From Pseudomonas sp. QS1027 (lineage in GTDB: Bacteria > Pseudomonadota > Gammaproteobacteria > Pseudomonadales > Pseudomonadaceae), in NCBI RefSeq assembly GCF_002814235.1, contig NZ_PHSU01000015.1, positions 1 to 64,000 on the forward strand: a stretch of DNA of 64,000 nucleotides. The letters run 5' to 3'. The notes below the pieces were generated by a model that ran no database searches, had not been told where the DNA came from, and saw only the letters and a list, made by a program, of their open reading frames with translations. The translations under genes were made by a program, and so were the position numbers. Positions 35,800 through 43,878 of the stretch are shown in pieces. Each line of letters starts with the position of its first letter. Positions within the stretch are counted from its first letter, which is position 1.

Positions 35800-36588
35800 T
35801 CAGGCGCCTGCCGGCCAATTGAACAGTGCACAGGCATTGGCCGTGCTGGCGTTCGCCAGGGCTTCCGGGCTCACATTCATCAGCCCGGCCAACGCCGCAC
35901 AAATCGCCGGCAAATGCTCGGGGCTGTTGCGTTGGCCGGCGAACATCACCGGCGCCATATCCGGTGAATCGGTCTCCAGGACCACGCTGTCCAGCGGCAG
36001 GTCGGCGATGACCTTGCTCAGGCGCAAGGCCTGCGGCCAGGTGCCGGCACCGCCCAGGCCCAGCTTGAAACCCAGCTTGATATATTCCCGGGCTTCCTCG
36101 CGACTGCCGGCAAACGCATGGATGATGCCGCTGCGGGCCGGGCGAAAACGCTTGAGGGTGGCAATGGTCGCCGCGTGGCTTCTGCGCACATGCAGCAGCG
36201 CGGGCAGGGCGAAGTCCACCGCCAGTTTCAACTGGGCTTCGAACAGCGCTTGCTGGCGTTCGCGATCCAGCTGCGGCAGAAAATAATCCAGGCCGAACTC
36301 GCCTACCGCGCACAGCTGCGGATGGCCGGCGCAACGCGTCAGCCAGTCGCCCAGTTCGTTGAGATCGGCCGGGCGGTGATCATCCAGATACACCGGGTGC
36401 AAGCCGAACGCCGCGTGCAACCGCGAATCGCTTTGCACCAGGTCCCAGACCCGCTGCCAGTTTTTCTGATAAACCCCCAGCACCACCATCCGCCCCACAC
36501 CCAAGGCGCGGCTGCGCTCAAGGACCTCGCCGCGATCAGCATCGAAATCGGCAAAGTCGAGGTGGGTATGGGTGTCGATCAGCTCCAC
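35800..36588 (-). CDS. TatD-family metal-dependent hydrolase (DNase)
   Basis: This is a 262-residue TIM-barrel hydrolase. Metal-binding elements are IDTHTHLDF at the N-terminus, GEFGLDYF, LHVRRSH, and the C-terminal LETDSPDM. The start is the GTG at 36588, 2 nt after the fruR stop; the longer upstream extension lies in fruR. It is probably cotranscribed with fruR. The substrate is presumed 3'-5' DNA/RNA degradation by family. It is convergent with the chemoreceptor gene. Confidence 0.9.
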   Translation of the reverse strand: MELIDTHTHLDFADFDADRGEVLERSRALGVGRMVVLGVYQKNWQRVWDLVQSDSRLHAAFGLHPVYLDDHRPADLNELGDWLTRCAGHPQLCAVGEFGLDYFLPQLDRERQQALFEAQLKLAVDFALPALLHVRRSHAATIATLKRFRPARSGIIHAFAGSREEAREYIKLGFKLGLGGAGTWPQALRLSKVIADLPLDSVVLETDSPDMAPVMFAGQRNSPEHLPAICAALAGLMNVSPEALANASTANACALFNWPAGA

Positions 36589-36590
36589 TG

Positions 36591-37586
36591 TCAGACCCCG
36601 TGGATGCGCTGCTTGAAGGTCCGGGCGATGGCCTGGACGCCCGGCTGGTAGTTCTTGTCCTCGATGGCGGCCAGGGCCAGTTCCAGGGCTTTTTCGGCGA
36701 TCAGTTGGTGCTGTTGGGCCATGGCGTTGACCGGCAACGGCAGGAAGTCCAGCAACTGGGTATCGCCGAAGGTGCCCAGGCGCAGCGGCTGCGCCTGGAG
36801 CGGCTGATCGTGCAGGGCGTCGAACACACCTTGCAGCAGGACATAGGAGGTGGTGATCAGGGCGTCCGGCAGATGGCCGAGGCTTTTGATCAGGCCTTCC
36901 ATCAACTGGCGACCGCACTCGCGGCTGAAGGCCTCGCCCTGTTCGACCAGCACCTCGCCCTTGAAGCCCTTCAAGGCCTCCTGGAAACCGGCGGCGCGTT
37001 GGCGGCTGATGCTCAACTCGGCGCGGGCGCCGATCAGGGCGATATGCCGCGGCAACGGCTGCAGCAGGCTGCGGGTCAGTTGCAGGCTGGCCTGACGGTC
37101 GTCACTGACCACCGAGCAGAAGTGCGCCGGCTCCATTTCCCGGTCAATGGCAATTACCGGTGTCCCCAGCGCCTGCAACTCGCGATAGCTGTCGTCATCG
37201 GCGGGCAGGCAACTGGCGACGAACAGTGCATCGCAGCGCCGCGCGCGGAACAGTTGCAGCAATTGCCGCTCGCTGTCGGGAGCGTCGTCGGAACTGGCGA
37301 TCAGCAACTGATAGCCACGGGCGCGGGCGCCTTGCTCCAGCAGCTTGGCGATGCGCGCGTAACTGGGGTTTTCCAGGTCCGGCAGAATGAAACCCAGGGT
37401 CCGCGTCTTGCGACTGCGCAGCCCGGCAGCCTGGGGGTTGGGCGTGAAGCCATGCTGCTCGACCACCGCCCGCACCCGTTCGACGGTGCTGCTGCTGATA
37501 CGCTGTTGCGCGGCCTTGCCGTTGATCACGTAGCTGGCGGTGGTGACGGACACACCGGCCAGTTGGGCGATATCACTGAGTTTCAA
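36591..37586 (-). CDS. fruR: LacI-family regulator FruR/Cra
   Basis: This is a 331-residue protein. The N-terminal helix-turn-helix is MKLSDIAQLAGVSVTTASYV with INGKAAQQRISSSTVERV. The periplasmic-binding-like effector domain begins TRTLGFILPDLENPSYARIA. It should repress the divergent fruBKA operon and release on fructose-1-phosphate, as described for Pseudomonas putida Cra. It shares an operator-bearing intergenic region with fruB. tatD follows 2 nt later. Confidence 0.94.
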   Translation of the reverse strand: MKLSDIAQLAGVSVTTASYVINGKAAQQRISSSTVERVRAVVEQHGFTPNPQAAGLRSRKTRTLGFILPDLENPSYARIAKLLEQGARARGYQLLIASSDDAPDSERQLLQLFRARRCDALFVASCLPADDDSYRELQALGTPVIAIDREMEPAHFCSVVSDDRQASLQLTRSLLQPLPRHIALIGARAELSISRQRAAGFQEALKGFKGEVLVEQGEAFSRECGRQLMEGLIKSLGHLPDALITTSYVLLQGVFDALHDQPLQAQPLRLGTFGDTQLLDFLPLPVNAMAQQHQLIAEKALELALAAIEDKNYQPGVQAIARTFKQRIHGV

Positions 37587-38000
37587 GCGGGGAGTTCCTT
37601 ATTTTGCTGCAGCGTTCATGTCTGCATTTTCGCTGATCGTATCCTATTCCAGCAGCCGACCTTCGTCGCCCAGTTGTCAAAAGACGACGGAGTTTCAGAT
37701 GTCAGGCTGTATACAACCCGGATGTCGGAGCCTTGGGGCTGTCAAACGCTTCGACGGCCCGTCATGGTCCAGCGGTTTATCCCCGGACTTTCAAGACGTC
37801 GTGGGGCTTCAACACCGAACAATAATCGAGTAACGTGACCAACACTCTAGATTAAACGTTTCAGCAAGCGTATTTTTGGGACATTCGGCCCGTGTCACGG
37901 TCCTGCCGGAAGACCGTTGCACATTGTTCGGGCCACCCGCCTAAGCTGACTCATTCAAAACAATACCTAGCGTCCTTATGACGCTGAATAGGAGAAAGGC
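37587..38000. other. 414-nt divergent intergenic region, fruR / fruB
   Basis: It contains the FruR operator at 37852-37863 and a 6-bp dyad ACGGTC/GACCGT (37897-37902, 37912-37917) in the likely fruB leader. The fruB ribosome site AGGAGA lies at about 37990. The fruR-proximal 200 nt show no site I recognise. Confidence 0.7.
37852..37863. promoter_or_regulatory. FruR/Cra operator
   Basis: TTAAACGTTTCA matches the Cra half-palindromic operator I recall for P. putida PfruB, 138 nt before the fruB start. It contains the palindrome AAACGTTT. This gives direct support to FruR control of fruBKA. Confidence 0.8.
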
Positions 38001-40862
38001 ATGCTCGAGCTCACCGTAGAGCAGATTTCCATGGGCCAGTCGGCCGTGGACAAATCTGCAGCCCTGCAACTGCTCGCGAACAGACTGGTGGCTGACGGCC
38101 TGGTGGCCGAGGGTTACCTGGTGGGTTTGCAGGCGCGTGAGGCCCAGGGCTCGACCTTTCTCGGCCAAGGTATTGCGATTCCCCACGGCACGCCGGAAAC
38201 CCGCGACCAGGTGTTCGCCACCGGGGTGCGCCTGCTGCAATTTCCCGAAGGTGTGGACTGGGGCGACGGCCAGATCGTCTACCTGGCCATCGGTATCGCT
38301 GCGCGTTCCGATGAGCACTTGCGCTTGCTGCAACTGCTGACCCGGGCCCTCGGTGAAACCGATCTGGGCCAGGCCCTGCGTCGCGCCAGTTCCGCTGAAG
38401 CGTTGCTCAAGCTGCTGCAAGGCGCACCGCAGGAGCTGGCGCTGGATGCACAGATGATCGGCCTGGGGGTGGCCGCGGATGATTTCGAAGAACTGGTCTG
38501 GCGCGGTGCGCGCCTGTTGCGCCAGGCCGATTGTGTCAGCAATGGTTTTGCCGCCGTGTTGCAGCAGGTCGAAGCCTTGCCCCTGGGCGACGGCCTCTGG
38601 TGGTTGCACAGCGAGCAGACGGTCAAGCGTCCTGGCCTGGCCTTTGTCACCCCGAACAAACCGATGCGCTACCTTGGACAGCCCCTGAGCGGCCTGTTCT
38701 GCCTGGCCAGTCTCGGCGAAGCGCACCAGGCTCTGCTCGAGCGCCTGTGTGCGCTGCTGATCGAAGGCCGTGGTCACGAACTGGGCCGCGCCACCAGCAG
38801 CCGGGCGGTGCTCGAAGTGCTGGGCGGCGAGTTGCCGGCCGATTGGCCGAGCGCGCGGATTGCCCTGGCCAATGCCCATGGGCTGCATGCCCGGCCGGCG
38901 AAGGTCCTGGCGCAATTGGCGAAAAATTTCGAAGGCGATATCCGGGTGCGCATCGTCGATGGCACGGGCGGTGCCGTGTCGGTCAAAAGCCTGAGCAAGT
39001 TGCTCAGCCTCGGCGCCCGGCGCGCCCAGGTACTGGAATTTATCGCTGAACCGAGCATTGCCGCCGATGCCTTGCCCGCGCTTCTGGCGGCGGTGGAAGA
39101 AGGCCTTGGCGAGGAAGTCGAGCCATTGCCGGCGATCAGTGCCGCGAGCCCTGCGCCGGAAGAAGTACTGGTGCCCCTGGTGGCGCCGAGTGCCGGCAGC
39201 CAGCTCCAGGCTATCGCCGCCGCACCGGGAATCGCCATCGGCCCGGCCCATGTCCAGGTGCTGGCGCAGTTCGAGTACCCGCTGCGCGGCGAGTCCGCGC
39301 TGGTTGAGCGTCAGCGTCTGCAACAGGCCCTGGATCTTGTGCGCGCGGACATTGAAGGCTTGATCCAGCGCAGCAAGGCCAAGGCCATCCGGGAAATTTT
39401 CATTACCCATCAGGAAATGCTCGATGACCCGGAACTGAGCGACGACGTCGAAGCCCGTCTCAAGCAGGGCGAAAGCGCCGAGGCCGGCTGGATGGCCGTG
39501 ATCGAGGCGGCGGCCCGTCAGCAGGAGGCGTTGCAGGATGCCTTGCTGGCCGAACGCGCGGCGGATCTGCGGGATGTCGGCCGGCGAGTGCTGGCGCAAC
39601 TCTGTGGCGTCGAAACCCTGGCCGAGCCCGACCAGCCGTATGTGCTGGTGATGGATGAAGTCGGTCCTTCGGATGTGGCTCGATTGGACCCGGCGCGGGT
39701 TGCCGGGATTCTCACCGCCCGCGGCGGCGCCACGGCCCACAGCGCGATCGTGGCCCGGGCCCTGGGCATCCCCGCCCTGGTCGGTGCCGGTGCGGCGGTG
39801 TTGCTGCTGGCGCCGGGCACGCCGTTGCTGATCGACGGGCAGCGCGGCCGCCTGCATGTGTCGCCGGATGACGCGACCTTGCAGCGCGCCTTGCAGGAAC
39901 GTGACACCCGCGAGCAACGCCTGCGTCTGGCCTCGGAGCAACGCCACGAACTGGCGCTGACCCGCGATGGTCACGCGGTCGAGGTGTTCGCCAATATCGG
40001 CGAAAGCGCCGGCGTCGCCAGCGCGGTGGAGCAGGGTGCCGAAGGCATCGGCCTGCTGCGCACAGAACTGATTTTCATGGCCCATCAGCAGGCGCCGGAC
40101 GAGGCGACCCAGGAAGCCGAATACCGTCGCGTGCTCGATGGCCTGGCGGGTCGGCCACTGGTGGTGCGGACCCTCGATGTGGGCGGCGACAAACCGCTGC
40201 CGTACTGGCCGATCGCCAAGGAGGAAAACCCCTTCCTCGGTGTGCGCGGCATTCGCCTGACCCTGCAACGTCCGCAGATCATGGAAGGGCAACTGCGTGC
40301 CTTGCTCCGTGCCGCCGACAACCGTCCGTTGCGGATCATGTTCCCGATGGTCGGCAGCGTCTCCGAGTGGCGCCAGGCGCGGGAGATGACCGAACGTCTG
40401 CGGCTGGAAATCCCGGTGGCCGATCTGCAACTGGGGATCATGATCGAGGTGCCGTCGGCGGCGTTGCTGGCGCCGGTGCTGGCCAAGGAAGTGGACTTCT
40501 TCAGCGTCGGCACCAACGACCTGACCCAATACACCCTGGCCATCGACCGTGGTCACCCGACCCTTTCGGCCCAGGCAGATGGCCTGCACCCGGCGGTGCT
40601 GCAACTGATCGATATCACCGTGCGCGCGGCCCATGCCCATGGCAAGTGGGTCGGCGTGTGCGGCGAACTGGCGGCTGATCCTTTGGCGGTGCCGGTGCTG
40701 GTAGGGCTGGGTGTGGATGAACTGAGCGTTTCGGCGCGCAGCATTCCCGAGGTCAAGGCGCGGGTCCGCGAGCTGAGCCTGCCTGAAGCGCAAGCGCTGG
40801 CCCAGGCCGCCCTGGCGGTGGGCAGCGGCGATGAAGTCCGTGCCCTGGTGGAGGCTTTGTAA
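38001..40862 (+). CDS. fruB: fructose-specific multiphosphoryl transfer protein (EIIA-HPr-EI)
   Basis: This is a 953-residue fusion. The order is an EIIA-Fru domain (residues 1-145; active His62 in IAIPHGTPE), a middle linker, an HPr domain (about 285-375; His296 in ANAHGLHARPAK), and Enzyme I (about 395-953; His580 in GGATAHSAIVARALGIPALVG). PEP-binding segments FFSVGTNDLTQYTLAIDRG and GVCGELAADP are also visible. It carries phosphate from PEP to FruA and makes fructose uptake independent of a general EI/HPr. AGGAGA lies before the ATG. Its stop overlaps the fruK start by one base. Confidence 0.97.
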   Translation: MLELTVEQISMGQSAVDKSAALQLLANRLVADGLVAEGYLVGLQAREAQGSTFLGQGIAIPHGTPETRDQVFATGVRLLQFPEGVDWGDGQIVYLAIGIAARSDEHLRLLQLLTRALGETDLGQALRRASSAEALLKLLQGAPQELALDAQMIGLGVAADDFEELVWRGARLLRQADCVSNGFAAVLQQVEALPLGDGLWWLHSEQTVKRPGLAFVTPNKPMRYLGQPLSGLFCLASLGEAHQALLERLCALLIEGRGHELGRATSSRAVLEVLGGELPADWPSARIALANAHGLHARPAKVLAQLAKNFEGDIRVRIVDGTGGAVSVKSLSKLLSLGARRAQVLEFIAEPSIAADALPALLAAVEEGLGEEVEPLPAISAASPAPEEVLVPLVAPSAGSQLQAIAAAPGIAIGPAHVQVLAQFEYPLRGESALVERQRLQQALDLVRADIEGLIQRSKAKAIREIFITHQEMLDDPELSDDVEARLKQGESAEAGWMAVIEAAARQQEALQDALLAERAADLRDVGRRVLAQLCGVETLAEPDQPYVLVMDEVGPSDVARLDPARVAGILTARGGATAHSAIVARALGIPALVGAGAAVLLLAPGTPLLIDGQRGRLHVSPDDATLQRALQERDTREQRLRLASEQRHELALTRDGHAVEVFANIGESAGVASAVEQGAEGIGLLRTELIFMAHQQAPDEATQEAEYRRVLDGLAGRPLVVRTLDVGGDKPLPYWPIAKEENPFLGVRGIRLTLQRPQIMEGQLRALLRAADNRPLRIMFPMVGSVSEWRQAREMTERLRLEIPVADLQLGIMIEVPSAALLAPVLAKEVDFFSVGTNDLTQYTLAIDRGHPTLSAQADGLHPAVLQLIDITVRAAHAHGKWVGVCGELAADPLAVPVLVGLGVDELSVSARSIPEVKARVRELSLPEAQALAQAALAVGSGDEVRALVEAL

Positions 40863-41803
40863 TGGCGCGGATTCTGACCCTGACCCTGAACCCGGCGCTG
40901 GACCTGACCGTACAGTTGGCGCGGCTGGAGCCCGGCCAGGTCAATCGCAGCGAAGCGATGCAGACCCACGCCGCCGGCAAAGGGGTGAATGTCGCCCAGG
41001 TGCTGGCGGACCTGGGGCATCAACTGACCGTGGGTGGCTTTCTCGGCGACAGCAATCCGCAAGCGTTCGAGGCCCTGATGGCGCGTCGCGGTTTTGTCGA
41101 CGCCTTTGTCCGGGTGCCGGGCGAAACCCGCAGCAATATCAAGCTGGCCGAACACGACGGGCGGATCACCGATCTCAATGGCCCGGGGCCCCTGGTCAGC
41201 GAACAGGCGCGGCAAGCGCTGCTGGACAAACTCGACCTGATCGCCCCGGGGCACGACGCCGTGGTGGTCGCCGGCAGCCTGCCGCAAGGGGTGAGCCCCG
41301 AGTGGTTGCAGGCGCTGCTGCTGCGCTTGAAAAACCTTGGCCTGAAAGTCGCCCTGGACACCAGCGGTGCGGCATTGCGCGCCGGTCTTGCGGCAACGCC
41401 CTGGCTGATCAAACCCAATGGCGAGGAGCTGGCCGAAGCCTTGCAGACTCCGGTGACCTCGTTGCAGGGCCAGGCCGAAACCGCCGCGCGACTGCAGGCC
41501 CAGGGGATCGAACACGTGGTGATTTCCCACGGTGCCGAAGGGGTGAACTGGTTTTCCAGCGCGCCGGCTTTGCAGGCCTTGCCGCCGAAGGTGAAGGTCG
41601 CCAGCACGGTCGGTGCCGGCGACTCGTTGCTGGCCGGCATGCTGCACGGGTTGCTCAGCGGTCACTCCGCCGAGCAGACCCTGCGCACCGCCACCGCGAT
41701 TGCCGCCCAGGCGGTGACCCAGATCGGTTTCGGCATCAGTGACAAGGCGCAGTTGGCGCAGCTTGAAAGCGGCGTCCGCGTGCACGCCCTGACAGAACAA
41801 TAA
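40862..41803 (+). CDS. fruK: 1-phosphofructokinase
   Basis: This is a 313-residue PfkB-family kinase. It starts ILTLTLNPALDLTVQLARL, has THAAGKGVNVAQVLADLG, a SLPQGV segment, and the catalytic TVGAGDSLLAGMLHGLL with the Asp base. It phosphorylates fructose-1-phosphate to fructose-1,6-bisphosphate. It is coupled to fruB by TAATG and followed by fruA after a short gap. Confidence 0.96.
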   Translation: MARILTLTLNPALDLTVQLARLEPGQVNRSEAMQTHAAGKGVNVAQVLADLGHQLTVGGFLGDSNPQAFEALMARRGFVDAFVRVPGETRSNIKLAEHDGRITDLNGPGPLVSEQARQALLDKLDLIAPGHDAVVVAGSLPQGVSPEWLQALLLRLKNLGLKVALDTSGAALRAGLAATPWLIKPNGEELAEALQTPVTSLQGQAETAARLQAQGIEHVVISHGAEGVNWFSSAPALQALPPKVKVASTVGAGDSLLAGMLHGLLSGHSAEQTLRTATAIAAQAVTQIGFGISDKAQLAQLESGVRVHALTEQ

Positions 41804-41814
41804 GAGGGAAAGTG

Positions 41815-43557
41815 ATGAAATTAGCCATTGTTACCGCCTGCCCGAACGGCATGGTCACCAGTGTGCTCTGCGCCCGCCTGCTCGATGCGGCGGCCCAGCG
41901 CCAGGGTTGGAGCACCAGCGTCGAAGTCCACGACAACCAGCACCCGGAGCGCCAGTTGTCGGCGGCGACGGTCGATGCCGCCGAATGGGTCCTGCTGGTC
42001 AGCAGCGTGCCGGTGGAGATGTCGCGATTTATCGGCAAGCGGGTTTTTCAAAGCACCCCGGCCCAGGCGTTGCAGGATGTCGAGGCGGTGTTGCGTCGTG
42101 GTGCCGAAGAGGCCCGGGTGTTTGTTGCGCCAGCAGTGGCGACCGAACCGGTTGCGGCCGCCAAGCGCGCACCGCGCCTGGTGGCGGTGACCGCCTGCCC
42201 GACCGGCGTGGCCCACACTTTTATGGCCGCCGAAGCCTTGCAGCAGTCGGCCAAGCGCCTGGGTTATGACCTGCAGGTGGAAACCCAGGGCTCCGTCGGC
42301 GCCCGCAACCCGCTGAGCGCAGCGGCGATTGCCGAGGCCGATGTGGTGCTGCTGGCGACGGATATCGACGTCTCCACCGAGCGTTTCGCCGGCAAGAAAA
42401 TCTACCGTTGCGGTACCGGCATTGCCTTGAAGCAGCCGGACGCGACCCTCAACAAGGCACTGGCCGAAGGTCATCCGGAGCAGGCTGCGTCGGGCAACGC
42501 CGGGCCCTCGGTCAAGCAGGAAAAGACCGGTGTCTACAAGCACCTGCTGACCGGTGTCTCGTTCATGTTGCCAATGGTGGTGGCGGGCGGCCTGATGATC
42601 GCCTTGTCGTTTGTCTTCGGCATCACCGCCTTCAAGGAACCCGGCACGTTGGCGGCGGCCTTGATGCAGATCGGTGGCGAAAGCGCGTTCAAGTTGATGG
42701 TACCGCTGCTGGCCGGCTATATCGCCTACTCGATTGCCGACCGTCCGGGCCTGGCGCCGGGGATGATCGGTGGCCTGTTGGCGAGCACCCTGGGTGCGGG
42801 TTTTATTGGCGGGATCGTCGCCGGTTTTCTTGCCGGCTACAGCGCCAAGGCGATCAATCGTTATGCGCGGCTGCCCAGCAGCCTTGAGGCGTTGAAACCG
42901 ATCCTGATCATTCCGTTGCTGGCGAGCCTGTTCACCGGTCTGGTGATGATCTACGTGGTGGGCAAACCGGTGGCGGGGATGCTCGAAGGGCTGACCCATT
43001 TCCTCGACAGCATGGGCACCACCAACGCCATTCTGCTCGGGGTGTTGCTGGGCGGGATGATGTGTGTCGACCTCGGAGGACCGATCAACAAGGCGGCCTA
43101 TGCGTTCTCGGTCGGGCTGCTGGCGTCGCAGAGTTATGCGCCGATGGCGGCGACCATGGCGGCGGGGATGGTACCGCCGATCGGCCTGGGGATTGCCACC
43201 CTGATTGCGCGGCACAAGTTTGCCCAGAGTGAGCGCGAGGCGGGCAAGGCGGCGTTTGTGCTGGGGTTGTGCTTTATCTCCGAGGGGGCGATTCCGTTTG
43301 CCGCCAAGGACCCGTTGCGGGTGATTCCGGCGAGCATTGCCGGTGGTGCGCTGACCGGTGCCTTGTCGATGTATTTCGGCTGCAAGCTGATGGCGCCCCA
43401 CGGCGGCCTGTTCGTGATGCTGATCCCGAATGCGATCAACCATACCTTGCTGTACTTGCTGGCGATTGTCGCCGGCAGCCTGCTGACGGCGCTGGCCTAT
43501 GCCGTGCTCAAGCGGCCGGAAGTCGTCGAGTTGGCGGTGGAGCCGGTGCGAGCTTGA
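41815..43557 (+). CDS. fruA: PTS fructose-specific EIIBC permease
   Basis: This is a 580-residue transporter. Two EIIB-Fru domains stand at the N-terminus: AIVTACPNGMVTSVLCARLL (residues 3-100) and VAVTACPTGVAHTFMAAEAL (about 120-220). Each has a Cys in the phosphorylation position. The EIIC membrane domain follows (residues about 240-570), with GVSFMLPMVVAGGLMIALSF and DLGGPINKAAYAFSVGLLAS. It imports fructose as fructose-1-phosphate. I prefer the ATG at 41815 after GAGGGAA; a GTG one codon earlier is possible. Confidence 0.96.
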   Translation: MKLAIVTACPNGMVTSVLCARLLDAAAQRQGWSTSVEVHDNQHPERQLSAATVDAAEWVLLVSSVPVEMSRFIGKRVFQSTPAQALQDVEAVLRRGAEEARVFVAPAVATEPVAAAKRAPRLVAVTACPTGVAHTFMAAEALQQSAKRLGYDLQVETQGSVGARNPLSAAAIAEADVVLLATDIDVSTERFAGKKIYRCGTGIALKQPDATLNKALAEGHPEQAASGNAGPSVKQEKTGVYKHLLTGVSFMLPMVVAGGLMIALSFVFGITAFKEPGTLAAALMQIGGESAFKLMVPLLAGYIAYSIADRPGLAPGMIGGLLASTLGAGFIGGIVAGFLAGYSAKAINRYARLPSSLEALKPILIIPLLASLFTGLVMIYVVGKPVAGMLEGLTHFLDSMGTTNAILLGVLLGGMMCVDLGGPINKAAYAFSVGLLASQSYAPMAATMAAGMVPPIGLGIATLIARHKFAQSEREAGKAAFVLGLCFISEGAIPFAAKDPLRVIPASIAGGALTGALSMYFGCKLMAPHGGLFVMLIPNAINHTLLYLLAIVAGSLLTALAYAVLKRPEVVELAVEPVRA

Positions 43558-43878
43558 TTGCATTCGGCCTCAGATCCGCGGCGGTAGTTGCACCGCGATC
43601 GTCAGCAAGCCGGCTCCTGCAGTATGTGGCCGAGCGCAAACCTTGCGTACGACATAAAACCTGTAGGGGCCGGCTTGCTGGCGATCGCGTTCGTATAAGC
43701 TGCGCAAGGCTCAAGGGCCTCTTCGCGGGCAAGCCCAGCTCCTACAGTACGTCGTCGTTCACTGACCTTGTGTACGACACAAAACTGTAGGAGCTGGGCT
43801 CGCCCGCGAAAGCGTCGGCATCTGACGATGCGAGGCTCAAGGGCCTCACCGCTGGCAAGCCGGGGCGTCGAGTGGGCC
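43558..43878. other. 321-nt REP-filled gap between fruA and the PepSY oxidoreductase
   Basis: Almost the whole gap is occupied by the REP array described separately; no gene or obvious terminator is visible beyond those hairpins. It lies between convergent genes, so the array may also separate transcripts. Confidence 0.75.
43597..43867. repeat. REP array of five half-elements, two families
   Basis: Order: reverse AGCAAGCCGGCTCCTGCAG; forward CTGTAGGGGCCGGCTTGCTG; reverse CGCGGGCAAGCCCAGCTCC; forward CTGTAGGAGCTGGGCTCGCC; partial reverse GCTGGCAAGCCGGGGC. Two core types (GCCGGCTTGCTGG and GCTGGGCTCGCCCGCG) are interleaved. A related block beginning CCTTG, with GTACGAC, occurs at 43641 and 43765, so a 124-bp unit appears duplicated and diverged. 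Confidence 0.85.

Noticed and set aside
37941..40793. 950-codon open frame on the - strand opposite fruB
   Set aside because: It is the complement of a GC-rich gene with clear PTS domains; its translation is low-complexity His/Gln/Arg-rich with no domain.
41821..43563. 580-codon open frame opposite fruA
   Set aside because: Shadow of FruA; Arg/Gln/His-rich with no motif, no ribosome site.
43558..43878. CRISPR array in the fruA-3' gap
   Set aside because: Repeats are inverted REP hairpins, irregularly spaced, with no equal-length spacers or cas genes.
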